Positions 29,101 to 34,614 of a stretch of DNA of 64,000 nucleotides are shown piece by piece (the stretch's first letter is position 1; the number at the start of each line of letters is the position of its first letter). Source of the DNA: Gemmataceae bacterium (lineage in GTDB: Bacteria; Planctomycetota; Planctomycetia; Gemmatales; Gemmataceae); assembly GCA_022842245.1 (NCBI GenBank), contig JALHPZ010000015.1:1-64000 (forward strand), in the 5' to 3' direction. Below the pieces are notes generated by a model. That model was not told where the DNA came from and made no database searches. It was given only the letters and a program-made list of their open reading frames with translations. A program made the translations under genes and the position numbers.

Positions 29101-32100
29101 TCGCATCGTCGTGCCATCGAAACTGGCCTGCAAGTGCGTCCAGGTGTTGAGTGGGATGGGGTCGGCGGCGACGATGGAATTGCTCGGGACGTTCATCCAG
29201 AACGCCGGCTTCCCGGTCAGTCCGCCGAACCCGAGCGAAAACCAGTCGGACACAAGGACGGTTGCGTTGTTCTGATGGGCCGATGGTTTCACCCATGCCG
29301 AGATCGTGAACCGCTCCGACCGCAAACTCGACGACCCCGGTACCGTGACTCTGTCGCCGGCCGCCCCGCCGAAGCTGAACGCCTGCCCGGTTCCGGTTCG
29401 GCCCGGTGCGAAGGTGACGTTCCCGGCGAACGTACCGGGATTCCGCCCGGTCGCGTCGCTCGCCACGCTCCCGGTGCCCCCGTCCGACCACCGACTGACG
29501 AGCGTCGGCACCGCGACGAGCGAGCTGCCCGCCCCGATGGTAATGTCACCGGACGTGTTCAGATCGCCGGCGGCGGAGAAGGTCCGCCCGCCGGTGACGG
29601 TGAGTTTGCCGTCCCCTCCGATCGTGGTCACGCCGTTGAGCGCGTCGAGGCTGGCGAACGACCCGCCCGACTGCCCGCCAAACACGTTCGACCCGCCTCC
29701 GTCAAGCGTCAGGTCGGCGTTCAAGCCGGAGAGCCGGATGCCCGTTGTGTTGTTGACGTACAAGCGCAGAGTACTGCTCGCCCCGACGGACCACACCCCG
29801 CCGGTAAGCGTCGCGGAGTAGGTGCTGCCGACGAGTTTCAGGTCCGGGAGGTTGGCGAACCCGGCGGCGGTACTCGTCTGGATGCGGACTTCTCCGCCGT
29901 TCGTGGCCCGGACCGTGCCGACGTTGTTGAAATTGTCCACCAGATTCAACGAGACTCCGCTGCTGCTCGTGCTATTGGCTTCGATCGTTCCGCGATTGAC
30001 GATGCCCCCCATGCTGCTGAACGTGAGCGACCGGGCACTGAGGGTCACACCCGTGTCGATGGTCAATGTTTGCTTACTGGGCGACGAGATCTGAGGGGTC
30101 CCCAAGGTCGGCGCGAACAGGAAGCCACCGGATCCCGTCCAGGTCTGATTGTCGCGAACACTGATGGTGCCCGTCGCTCCGGTGGTCGCATTGCCGATCG
30201 GCAGCACCGTATTGAAGGTCAGCGTACCGATCGTATTGAGCGTGAAGCCCCCGCCCGGTACGCTCGTCGTCATGTCCAGGTTGCCGGACAACGTGTAATT
30301 GCTCAGCGTATTCGTACCACCGGTGACATAGAGCCGGGCCAATCCGTTCGTGCGCAATACACCGTTGGCCAGCGTGCCGCCGTTGATGTTCCAGCTGCCG
30401 GTCGAGTCATCGAGCAACAGCGGGCCGGAAACCGTCGCAGCCGTGCCGAGGAGAACGGTGTTACTACCGGAGCGGGTGAGCGAGCCGATCTTGGCTTGCG
30501 TGAGCAGACCGCCGAGCGTCAGGGTGCCGCCGGTAATGCTGATGCTGCCGAAGTTATTCCACGATTCGTTCGTCTGCAGGCCGATCGTCGTGTCACTCGC
30601 AGAACTGATCGTGCCGAAATTGTTGAACGTGTTTCCACTCCCGGCGGTGACGATGGTGCGTGCCCCCGCCGCGATCGTGGTCGCGGTCGTGTCGATCGTG
30701 CCGGCGTTCGCGCCGTTGGGTCCGAAGGTGATGGTGAACTGTCCGGCCCCGCGGTCGCGCCGGATCGTGCCGAGGTTCACCAGTTTGGATCCGACGGTCC
30801 CAATGGATCCAGCCGTTCCCACAATCGTGATGCCCGAACCGATGGTGAGCACATCCGAAGCAGACTGTTGCTGAAGCGTGCCGGCACCACTGGCTCGGGT
30901 TCCGAAGACGATGGTCCCCTTGCCGCCGAGTGTTTGCGTACCGTTGAATTGAATCGCACCATATGTGCCGTTGTTGCCGCTCTCGTCGCCGATGGGCAGG
31001 GTCGTATTCAGCGTCAGACCGTTCAGGATGAACAATCGCGACGGCCCGGAACTGACGGGTGTCGTCACCATGTCGATCGGGTCGTTGAGCGTGTAGTTGT
31101 CGAGAAAGCTGCTGGACGTGGTCGCAAACAGTTTGGCGGTGCTGCCGGGGGCGATGGAAAACGAACCGTTCTTGAGAGTGCCACCGGCGAAGTTCACGTT
31201 GCCGATCACGTCATTCAGCTGGAAGTCGCCAGTCAAAGTACCGGACAGGTTCACCGTCCCGCCGGTGCGCACGAAGCGTCCCCCAGCTACAGAACTGCTA
31301 CCGAATGAACCGCCGAGAGTCGCGGTGGAATTCGTGAGATTGATCGTGCCGGTGTTGCTCCAACTGCCGCGAGTGATGCTTAGTGTTGAATTGTTGACTT
31401 CGATACTGCCGGCGTTGGTCCAGGTGCCGAAGCCGGGGTATTCCGTGTGAATGATGAGAGTAGCACCATTGGTAACTCGAAAGCGGCTGCTACTGGCGAA
31501 GGTGGCCGATTTGAGGCCGTTGAATGCAAAGTTTGCACCCACCACGATCGTCCCACCCGCGACTTCAGCGAGGAGTTGACCTTCAATGATGACATCCGTG
31601 ATAGCAGAACTATCGGCTTGATAGATTCGGCCACTCTTGCCGCGAATCGTTAAGTTCGGGCCAAAAGTGAGCGTGCCTACTTGACGGGTGCCAATATCGT
31701 TCGAGGCGCTTCCCCCGAAAACGATTTCACCACTACCGCCGATCGTTTGGGTCGAGAAGGGGTAAACAATGCCGCGGGTCGTTCCACTGGAATTGCCAAT
31801 CAACAGAGATCCATTGATCGTCAGCCCGCCATTAATGTCCAGAACTGCATTATTACTGACGGTAACATCCACAACGCTGCCTGCGGCTATTGTGACTCCG
31901 TTTGACAGTGAGCCGCCTGCTGTCGTGGCGATGAGTCGGTTATTGGAATCGGTTGTTAGGATGCCGCCGTTGACGATCCCTTGCAATAAATTCCAACTGC
32001 CGGTGGTGGCATCCAGGGTCAAGCCACCATTGAGAATGCCTTGTAAATAGACGTTCCCGCCGGTGCGAGTGAACCGACCCGGATCTTGGACCGACGACTT

Positions 32101-34509
32101 GCTGAAGTTGCCAATGAAAAGGATTTCGGAATTGGTGGCCGTGATGCTGCCGGTGTTGGTCCAGCGGTCGTAGTCATTCGCCGCGCCATTGAAACCTTGC
32201 CGACCAATGTAAAAGGCGCCACCGCTGACGTTGATGGTGCCCGTGTTGCTCCAGTTGTTATTGGCCGCCTCCACGCCATACATATGGATGCGGCCACCAT
32301 TAGATACGTTAAAAGTGCCCGCCTGAACGCTCCCAGGCCCCATGATGACATTAATATACTTGCCACTAACCCCGGAATTGATGGCTCCTTCTAGCCGAAC
32401 GCGACTGGTACCAAAGGTGTTTGTGGTGCCGACAATTCCGATTTGCCCTTCAATGGTAATCCCTGATCCAACTGTGAGTTGTCCCGCCTCATTGTTGAAC
32501 AAATAGTTCGTTGTGGCTCCTCCGAAGGTGACAGTGCCAGTTCCGCCGAGGGTCTGAGAGCCACCAATGAATCGAAGATCACCTCGTGTACTACCGCTTG
32601 TGTTTCCGAGGAGGATTGTGCTGTTTTGCAGTGTCAAGCCGTTTCGGACATTGATACCGGTCTGGCTGTAGACGGACATATCGAGCGGCACGGCCAGCGT
32701 GACGTTATCGAGAATCATCCCACTTGTTTCCGCCCCAATGAGCCGGTGGTTGGTCCCTGTCACCCGCGTGAGTGTGCTGTTCTGAATGACCCCCGCCGCA
32801 CCGATTTCCCAGCTTCCTGTGGCGTCGCTGAACTCGACGTTCCCACTGAGCGTTCCGCTCGTGATGGTGACCTTGCCGCCGGTGCGGGTGAAGGTGCCCA
32901 GTGAGCTTTGCGTGAACGTGCCGCCGAGGTTGATGGTGCTATTCGTCGCCGTGAAGCTGCCGGTGTTGGCCCAGGTCAAGCCATCAGAAGTAAAGGTGGC
33001 ATTCGTGATCGAAACCGGTCCCGAGTTGGTCCAGGTGGACATACTGGGGTTCGCCAGGTGAACCCGAAGCGTGCCGGTGTTGCTTGCCGAGAGGCCACCC
33101 GTTGTCGTCAGACTGGTGAGTGGTTCATGTCCATCCCATCGGCGACCCAGATAGATCCCGTAGGTACCTCCATGAAGATCGGCGGAGACCGGCCCCTGGA
33201 TGTTCACAGTGCCGTTGGTCCCCATGATGGACCCGACCGCTCCGCGGATCGTGATTCCCGGAGCGACAGTCAAAGTCGTGGGGGTGGCACCTAGCAGACG
33301 ACTCCCTGTGACGATCGCGTTTGAGATGTCGATGCCGAGGACAATCGTGCCCATACCTTCGATTTGCCCGCCATTCAAGAATTCGACGATCATCGCGCCA
33401 GCGCCACTCGGGTTGCCGAATTGCTGGGTGATGTTCTGCAAAGTCAAGCGATTCGGAACCCTCAAGCTGACACTACCGCTGGTGGGTGCCATATTCATGG
33501 GTGAAGCGAGGGTGACGTTGTCGAGCGTGCCCACCGAAGATGTGGCAATCAACTGAGCCGCGCTACCGGATGCCACGGAGTACGTGCTGTTGCGGAGGGT
33601 GCCGCCGAGGAGGTTCCACGACCCGGTGCTATCGGAGAGTTCGAGATTTCCTGTGAGCGTGCCGGTCAGGTTCACCGTCCCGCCGGTGCGGGAGAACCGG
33701 CCGGGGTCGCTGACCGAGCTGCCCGCGAAGCTGCCGCCGAGGTTGAGTGCGCCGCCCGAAACCGCGATGGTACCCGCGTTCGTCCACGTTCCATCCAGCG
33801 CGAGGGTGCCGCTGCTCACCCCCCAGGTGCCACCGGGCTGATTCACGAAAGTGTTAGTCGCTTGAAGCGCCAACGTGGTTCCGTTCGCGGTGGTTGTCGC
33901 CGCCCAGGTGCCAAAGTTGTCCCAGGTGCCCGCCACACGGCCGCCACCCGTCAACCCGATTCGCCCAGCCCCGGTGATCGTTACGCCGCTACCCACGGTC
34001 ACGGTGTGTGAGGTGCCAAACTGTTCGAGGTCGCCGTTGTTGAGTGCGATTGTGCCGCCGCCGGTCGTGGTGATCTGCTGATTCACCGCCGCAGAACTGG
34101 CTGTGAATCGCAAGGAGGCATTCCCCGTGAGACTCAGCGTCGCAGCGTTGTTGAGGGACAGATTGCCGCCCGTGAGGGTAATGTTCGAGCTGGAGAGATT
34201 CTCGAATGTGGTGATGCTTTGGGCCGAAACATTATTGGCCGACAGGTTGATCGTTTGGTCGGCGGTGCCGAGCGTGCCGAGATCCGGAATGATGACATCG
34301 TCGGCAGCAGTTGGCACGACGCCGCCGCTCCAGTTCGCGGCGGTGTGCCAACTGCCGCCCGCGGCATTGATCCACGTGATCGTCGCCGGCGTGACGCGGT
34401 CCTCCAGTTCCTGGAGATCCACGGATTTCCGACGGCGTGGATTCACGTACGGCGGCGGGCTGCTGGGAATGAGTTTTTTCGACAGCTTGCGGAGCCAGTT
34501 GGGTGCCAT
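17161..34509 (-). CDS. Giant (5782-residue) secreted RTX/beta-helix/beta-propeller protein with an internal metalloprotease site
   Basis: One uninterrupted frame. Domains in order (approximate residues): basic N-terminus with LQELEDRVTPA (32-42); repetitive beta-helix, autotransporter-like units with TGSWNLLGGTL-type blocks (50-1650); LamG (1660-1860); PGNSPG passenger-like segment (1900-1990); SBBP propeller (2030-2500); PKD/Ig (2510-2600); FG-GAP-like repeats (2600-2970); a second propeller (3060-3340); RTX calcium repeats (3450-4230) including 11 near-identical 37-residue units; a zincin-type domain with HELGHLLGLRH at 4393-4403; a PPC-like domain (4620-4760); four Ig-like units, three almost identical; a cadherin-like unit; PKD; and a C-terminal RTX block. 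The last 80 residues (DVFRF to ATDFIF) resemble serralysin/type I secretion signals. It probably forms a calcium-stabilised surface filament or adhesin. No type I transporter genes are nearby. The 105 bases upstream are AT-richer and may hold a promoter. Confidence 0.9.
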   Translation of the reverse strand: MAPNWLRKLSKKLIPSSPPPYVNPRRRKSVDLQELEDRVTPATITWINAAGGSWHTAANWSGGVVPTAADDVIIPDLGTLGTADQTINLSANNVSAQSITTFENLSSSNITLTGGNLSLNNAATLSLTGNASLRFTASSAAVNQQITTTGGGTIALNNGDLEQFGTSHTVTVGSGVTITGAGRIGLTGGGRVAGTWDNFGTWAATTTANGTTLALQATNTFVNQPGGTWGVSSGTLALDGTWTNAGTIAVSGGALNLGGSFAGSSVSDPGRFSRTGGTVNLTGTLTGNLELSDSTGSWNLLGGTLRNSTYSVASGSAAQLIATSSVGTLDNVTLASPMNMAPTSGSVSLRVPNRLTLQNITQQFGNPSGAGAMIVEFLNGGQIEGMGTIVLGIDISNAIVTGSRLLGATPTTLTVAPGITIRGAVGSIMGTNGTVNIQGPVSADLHGGTYGIYLGRRWDGHEPLTSLTTTGGLSASNTGTLRVHLANPSMSTWTNSGPVSITNATFTSDGLTWANTGSFTATNSTINLGGTFTQSSLGTFTRTGGKVTITSGTLSGNVEFSDATGSWEIGAAGVIQNSTLTRVTGTNHRLIGAETSGMILDNVTLAVPLDMSVYSQTGINVRNGLTLQNSTILLGNTSGSTRGDLRFIGGSQTLGGTGTVTFGGATTNYLFNNEAGQLTVGSGITIEGQIGIVGTTNTFGTSRVRLEGAINSGVSGKYINVIMGPGSVQAGTFNVSNGGRIHMYGVEAANNNWSNTGTINVSGGAFYIGRQGFNGAANDYDRWTNTGSITATNSEILFIGNFSKSSVQDPGRFTRTGGNVYLQGILNGGLTLDATTGSWNLLQGIVNGGILTTDSNNRLIATTAGGSLSNGVTIAAGSVVDVTVSNNAVLDINGGLTINGSLLIGNSSGTTRGIVYPFSTQTIGGSGEIVFGGSASNDIGTRQVGTLTFGPNLTIRGKSGRIYQADSSAITDVIIEGQLLAEVAGGTIVVGANFAFNGLKSATFASSSRFRVTNGATLIIHTEYPGFGTWTNAGSIEVNNSTLSITRGSWSNTGTINLTNSTATLGGSFGSSSVAGGRFVRTGGTVNLSGTLTGDFQLNDVIGNVNFAGGTLKNGSFSIAPGSTAKLFATTSSSFLDNYTLNDPIDMVTTPVSSGPSRLFILNGLTLNTTLPIGDESGNNGTYGAIQFNGTQTLGGKGTIVFGTRASGAGTLQQQSASDVLTIGSGITIVGTAGSIGTVGSKLVNLGTIRRDRGAGQFTITFGPNGANAGTIDTTATTIAAGARTIVTAGSGNTFNNFGTISSASDTTIGLQTNESWNNFGSISITGGTLTLGGLLTQAKIGSLTRSGSNTVLLGTAATVSGPLLLDDSTGSWNINGGTLANGVLRTNGLARLYVTGGTNTLSNYTLSGNLDMTTSVPGGGFTLNTIGTLTFNTVLPIGNATTGATGTISVRDNQTWTGSGGFLFAPTLGTPQISSPSKQTLTIDTGVTLSARSLTFSSMGGIVNRGTIEANSTSSSGVSLNLVDNFNNVGTVRATNGGEVRIQTSTAAGFANLPDLKLVGSTYSATLTGGVWSVGASSTLRLYVNNTTGIRLSGLNADLTLDGGGSNVFGGQSGGSFASLDALNGVTTIGGDGKLTVTGGRTFSAAGDLNTSGDITIGAGSSLVAVPTLVSRWSDGGTGSVASDATGRNPGTFAGNVTFAPGRTGTGQAFSFGGAAGDRVTVPGSSSLRSERFTISAWVKPSAHQNNATVLVSDWFSLGFGGLTGKPAFWMNVPSNSIVAADPIPLNTWTHLQASFDGTTMRLYVNGTEVGTKAYALAVVTSANGLQIGNSPGNTPFSGLLEDVTLYNRSLTPAQAAALTPVGGVLVQTAGRVKVETGGTLLSLNAAGPNDTLQLLGGTVLGAGTIGADVVNTGGSVAPGNSPGILNITGDYTQGPNGTLDLEIGGRDPDIPEFDRLRVTGTATLDGTIRLTNFNGFESAPGDTFRVLSAASRVGTFAKQDFPAPGGAGRQYKSAYDATGLTIQTTKVPPLEFLGVATANSMTPLDTAIDANGNTYVVGSFTGTVDFDPNNVLSYDTLSSPLNKSGFVAKYDSTGKLSWIGFIETDTDPDHHARALSIAIDTRGNNDPADDRVYVGSQADWNFVYTAPSGMTHGELANDGFGVLMYLDSAGELLTFRRFGFDAVELRSLAVLPTGNLLVGGSFQNSISFNENINTVFFNSAGGATDYDGFVAEYIPTIATLTYGFTIVRAGRIGGTNADAITSVSTDWFGNVWVGGTFSSAATTGLATFTNAGLAGSNDAYLLKLVPNGTGFTTTVAQAFGASGNDTGNSVAVDASGNAYLGGGFQLTVDFDVLPSRSFALTSGGDQDAFIVKLDANGGFLWARGFGGFRQDALNDLAIDTDGNVYSTGTFTDRVDFDPLDGSYILQTNPTTNYQAFLLKLDAKGAFLWATALGDYPGAISSGAALATDGERISSVGTFSNTVDFDPTDNQALRTGPGGYISFLKQKASPVVTISGLPVGSTSEGSQISAIARVVDPDSFRFLYAWSVLSGGSTVATGTGSSITFPANDQGFYTISVTVTDEVGNTGSATSTVAVVNAPPVLAPTAFGAGTNLFTGAAAAEAGTALASANGRVFIGSPGASANLGSVAIVPAVGGVAATLANPNLAIGRFGSTLTTVGPRLAVAATGRATDLNGVVHLFTESAGVYSVERSLSLTDGVLADGFGTAMTSIGNLLAVSAPGRGVNGVAAGTVYLYDATTGVLVRTILNPSPVDGDKFGAALASANGLLMVSAPGDDTAGLNAGTVYVFDPGNGQLVRVMTNPNPGFLNGEFGTTLAANGNLLAVGAPLDDSAGADAGGVYLYDLVSGALLGTLRSPNATPVNGRFGSSLAFNGNRLAVGANGDGTTVANSGSLFVYDVDARSGTFRQLRHTLKKSAATGGERFGTAVVASGDDWYVSAATAGAAGTTWRFAATSFLTLSATAINENDLLTLSGSFSDVGQGDTHTLIVDWGMPGNDMTRVTLAAGANTFSESIRYLDDNPTGSKIDTANIRVRVLDSVLDLMLYDGGAVGYDRLVAIDGVTLVPKREIIPQVGVSQVLASAASQDGDIFALRSPSFGVRQIDRFHGGTGDFLGTIVPSTTLASLITGSNLTGDPMVIGPNQQIYLATDDRVVQFDSRTGTILFSTLMPGGDVARGLAFGPDGMLYAILAVSQQVIQIDSETGVILGTYLNTSELPSASVDLAFGDNGVIYVAGSIGASQLIRRYDFATREVIGDLVSNRTSTSTDSYVLIDGDTLIGGSGNDGFVTRYDLLTGIVINEAAANNAQFGGLLYPLDETTTSVTVANLAPTVRITAARNDVGTYTLKALPADVGTLDPLTVSWTINGVAVAANADGTVTFNATNTSATTVVVTVNDDDLGVVTSTFTVIIGTGNADTITLGNTSANVNGTTLNYAAGTGRVVVYGLGGDDTINASGNTATPVELVGGYGSDTLIGGNFDDVLRGNNPDDYNPNAPYTTEDQGDDSLVAGAGNDTLDGGLGNDSMIGGTGNDYYIQVSGSTDLLSESGSTGIDSIDLVYSYRGVTLSLAYDAGQVQTVDTQNHEVMLSGTFENVYGSGYGDVLSGNSVQNELRGGLGDDQLFGSDPLVLSVTGVSDDDSLSGGAGNDTIDGGSGNDIIFGTDALTVLAAGVSDDDSIRGGAGNDTIDGGSGNDIIFGTDSLAILPAGVSDDDSIRGGSGNDTIDGGSGNDIIFGTDALTVLAAGVSDDDSIRGGAGNDTIDGGSGNDIIFGTDALATLPAGVSDDDSIRGGAGNDTIDGGSGNDIIFGTDALATLPAGVSDDDSIRGGSGNDTIDGGSGNDIIFGSTALDTLPAGVSDDDSIRGGTGNDTIDGGSGNDIIFGTDALATLPAGVSDDDSIRGGSGNDTIDGGSGNDIIFGSTALDTLPTGVSDDDSIRGGAGNDTIDGGSGNDIIFGTDALTILSAGVSDDDSIRGGAGNDTIDGGSGNDIIFGSTLLDTLPAGISDDDSIRGGSGNDTIDGGSGNDIIFGNQGDDQLVGGKGLDLFEGGSGNDRLVENVAGIVILDSAKLQVAGLPDERLYDIEEAQLFGGTGDDRIDASAFYGPVLLFGDAGNDTLIGGVFGDQLFGSSGQDSLDGGEGDDQLSPGSGNDLSDGGAGNDVYFMVPNGIDTIQDSQGIDTLDLSAATLGVTLDLNLAGAQSVDSAGNVLVFNGSIENVRGTSFADVLIGSADRNILEGGGGIDLVTGNNGADTVQGDFTQLVYLDFDSATGPNEYFYSIEDRNLIQSRLEQDYAFPFSIVFTQTRPSIGRYGTIVLNAGAPGSNEALIAGLASELDFRNVNTGSVALINANGFLGRRGQPAATSSNYVAFTSTLIAHELGHLLGLRHNDSFGPIGATTDGQSYGIFSGLPQRSRVVNEQITGNGTTTVQYVFGIPKPVAMTNPLTLPNGSIYSNGLLVATFAVQIGGGVTITPVQGATNSVLSATFTAESAATGGGVLSLVWSQPTASSSVVVSYSYEAFRPGYTGPTLATETPLHIMASPASVGTSILDALGNPFFGERELIRLAFTNAGVTFNEGALATTTAPASLGGSARTIGELPALAVPNLLPLGTRNYGLNLNVRATSVIGGIQRTLGGTGPSENDVYAIQAKAGEFLTIELLSVSLRQRMQPVDGIVRVYNSAGQLVNYYGSPAINDDGFDNQDPILIDIPIPADGTYYIEVDTFAGSPGSDTQAGGYELYLYSYTNPTTGGTRQGGIGDTVVGGAGNDILSGSAGDDDYRGTATEDIILGATASDFVRATNTAPTISVQFNTTSPGTNDLLTATVTPVDPDGDPVYLTYVWRVNGVIVRTMGSTTTTTDTIDLSQLGKGNRGDVITVAVASNDRIEVGNSASASAVVANTSPTATVTLNTVSPRTNDVLVATASGSDADGDALSFVYRWYVNNVLVSGATSSTFDLAVQGNRGDTIRVEVEASDGTASTTASASAVVANTSPTATVTLNTVSPRTNDVLVATASGSDADGDALSFVYRWYVNNVLVSGAGTNTFDLAVQGNRGDTIRVEVEASDGTASTTASASAVVANTAPTATVTLNTVSPRTNDVLVATASGSDADGDALSFVYRWYVNNVLVSGATSNTFDLAVQGNRGDTIRVEVEAGDGVGGSAVASASAVVASTPPVANDNTYTTNTNSPLVVSSPGLLGNDTDLDNDTLSVISHSSPSFGTAVVGADGSFTYTPDIGFSGNDSFTYTISDGFGGIASATVFLAVQSSGGTLEVAITGTPTNVAEGTPITLGSAVTGGTGSIAYSWSATLNNTVIATSTAANFNFTPLDNGSYTIQLSVMDASGNTGVKTQTILVDNVAPAASVTRSGVATATSVDVTVGLANVIDPSIADRAAGFRYSFATSADDLATSYSTAGSQAETTFSFPTVLATRTIYLRVFDKDDGYTDSNLQVWIGSSGNDELIGGSGMDMLFGLGGNDTLRGGSGEDWLDGGEGNDLLRGGSGKDMLFGLGGDDTLRGGSGEDWLDGGEGNDWLKGGSGNDSLHGGTGNDIFVAHNGGRDFIDGGDGDDTFWGWHGIFVDNTLIGGAGNDRIYNGDALGGDLILANWYPANDIEVLQGAACSNNGIRGDSGNNILDFGATRLVNILIIDGQSGNDTISATPLSSGILYTGGSGDDTLIGSSSTDRLDGGGGEDVFRFVCRNTSGEDQVNDFRRGRDKLDLRAFGVTWSAIQLVRSGNDLLVKVALPASMGGGFLTIRLKGFNGSLDATDFIF
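17905..18120 (-). repeat. Two 108-bp direct repeats encoding RTX units
   Basis: The blocks at about 17905-18012 and 18013-18120 differ at only a few positions and each encode a 36-residue unit with LFGLGG-DTLRGGSGEDWLDGG. The period is exactly 108 bases, in frame with the giant gene. Confidence 0.75.
18990..19800 (-). repeat. Three nearly identical 270-bp Ig/cadherin-like coding repeats
   Basis: Identical stretches recur 270 bases apart (for example at 19253 and 19523), with only scattered base changes across three copies. Each copy encodes a 90-residue beta-sandwich unit containing TNDVLVATASGSDADGDA and YRWYVNNVLVSGA. A fourth, diverged unit lies next to them (to about 20070). The near identity at DNA level implies recent duplication or ongoing gene conversion. 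Confidence 0.85.
22360..23570 (-). repeat. Eleven tandem 111-bp RTX coding repeats
   Basis: Eleven consecutive 37-residue units of the form GVSDDDSIRGGxGNDTIDGG plus SGNDIIFG and a seven-residue variable tail. The period is 111 bases. The tails fall into a few alternating types (DALTVLA, DALATLP, STALDTLP). Each unit carries RTX nonapeptides (GGxGNDTID, GGSGNDIIF) expected to bind calcium. Synonymous differences between copies are few. Confidence 0.9.
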
Positions 34510-34614
34510 GGCTGGAACTCGGATTCACGTGGGCGATCGCGATCGCAATTATCGTGATCAGAAGATGAATGGCGTTCCAGCGCAAAATCTGTCTACTATT
34601 CATCAAAATGAGAA

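Noticed and set aside
29134..31308. Long plus-strand frame (about 720 codons)
   Set aside because: Antisense shadow of the beta-helix part of the giant gene; no start signal or domain.
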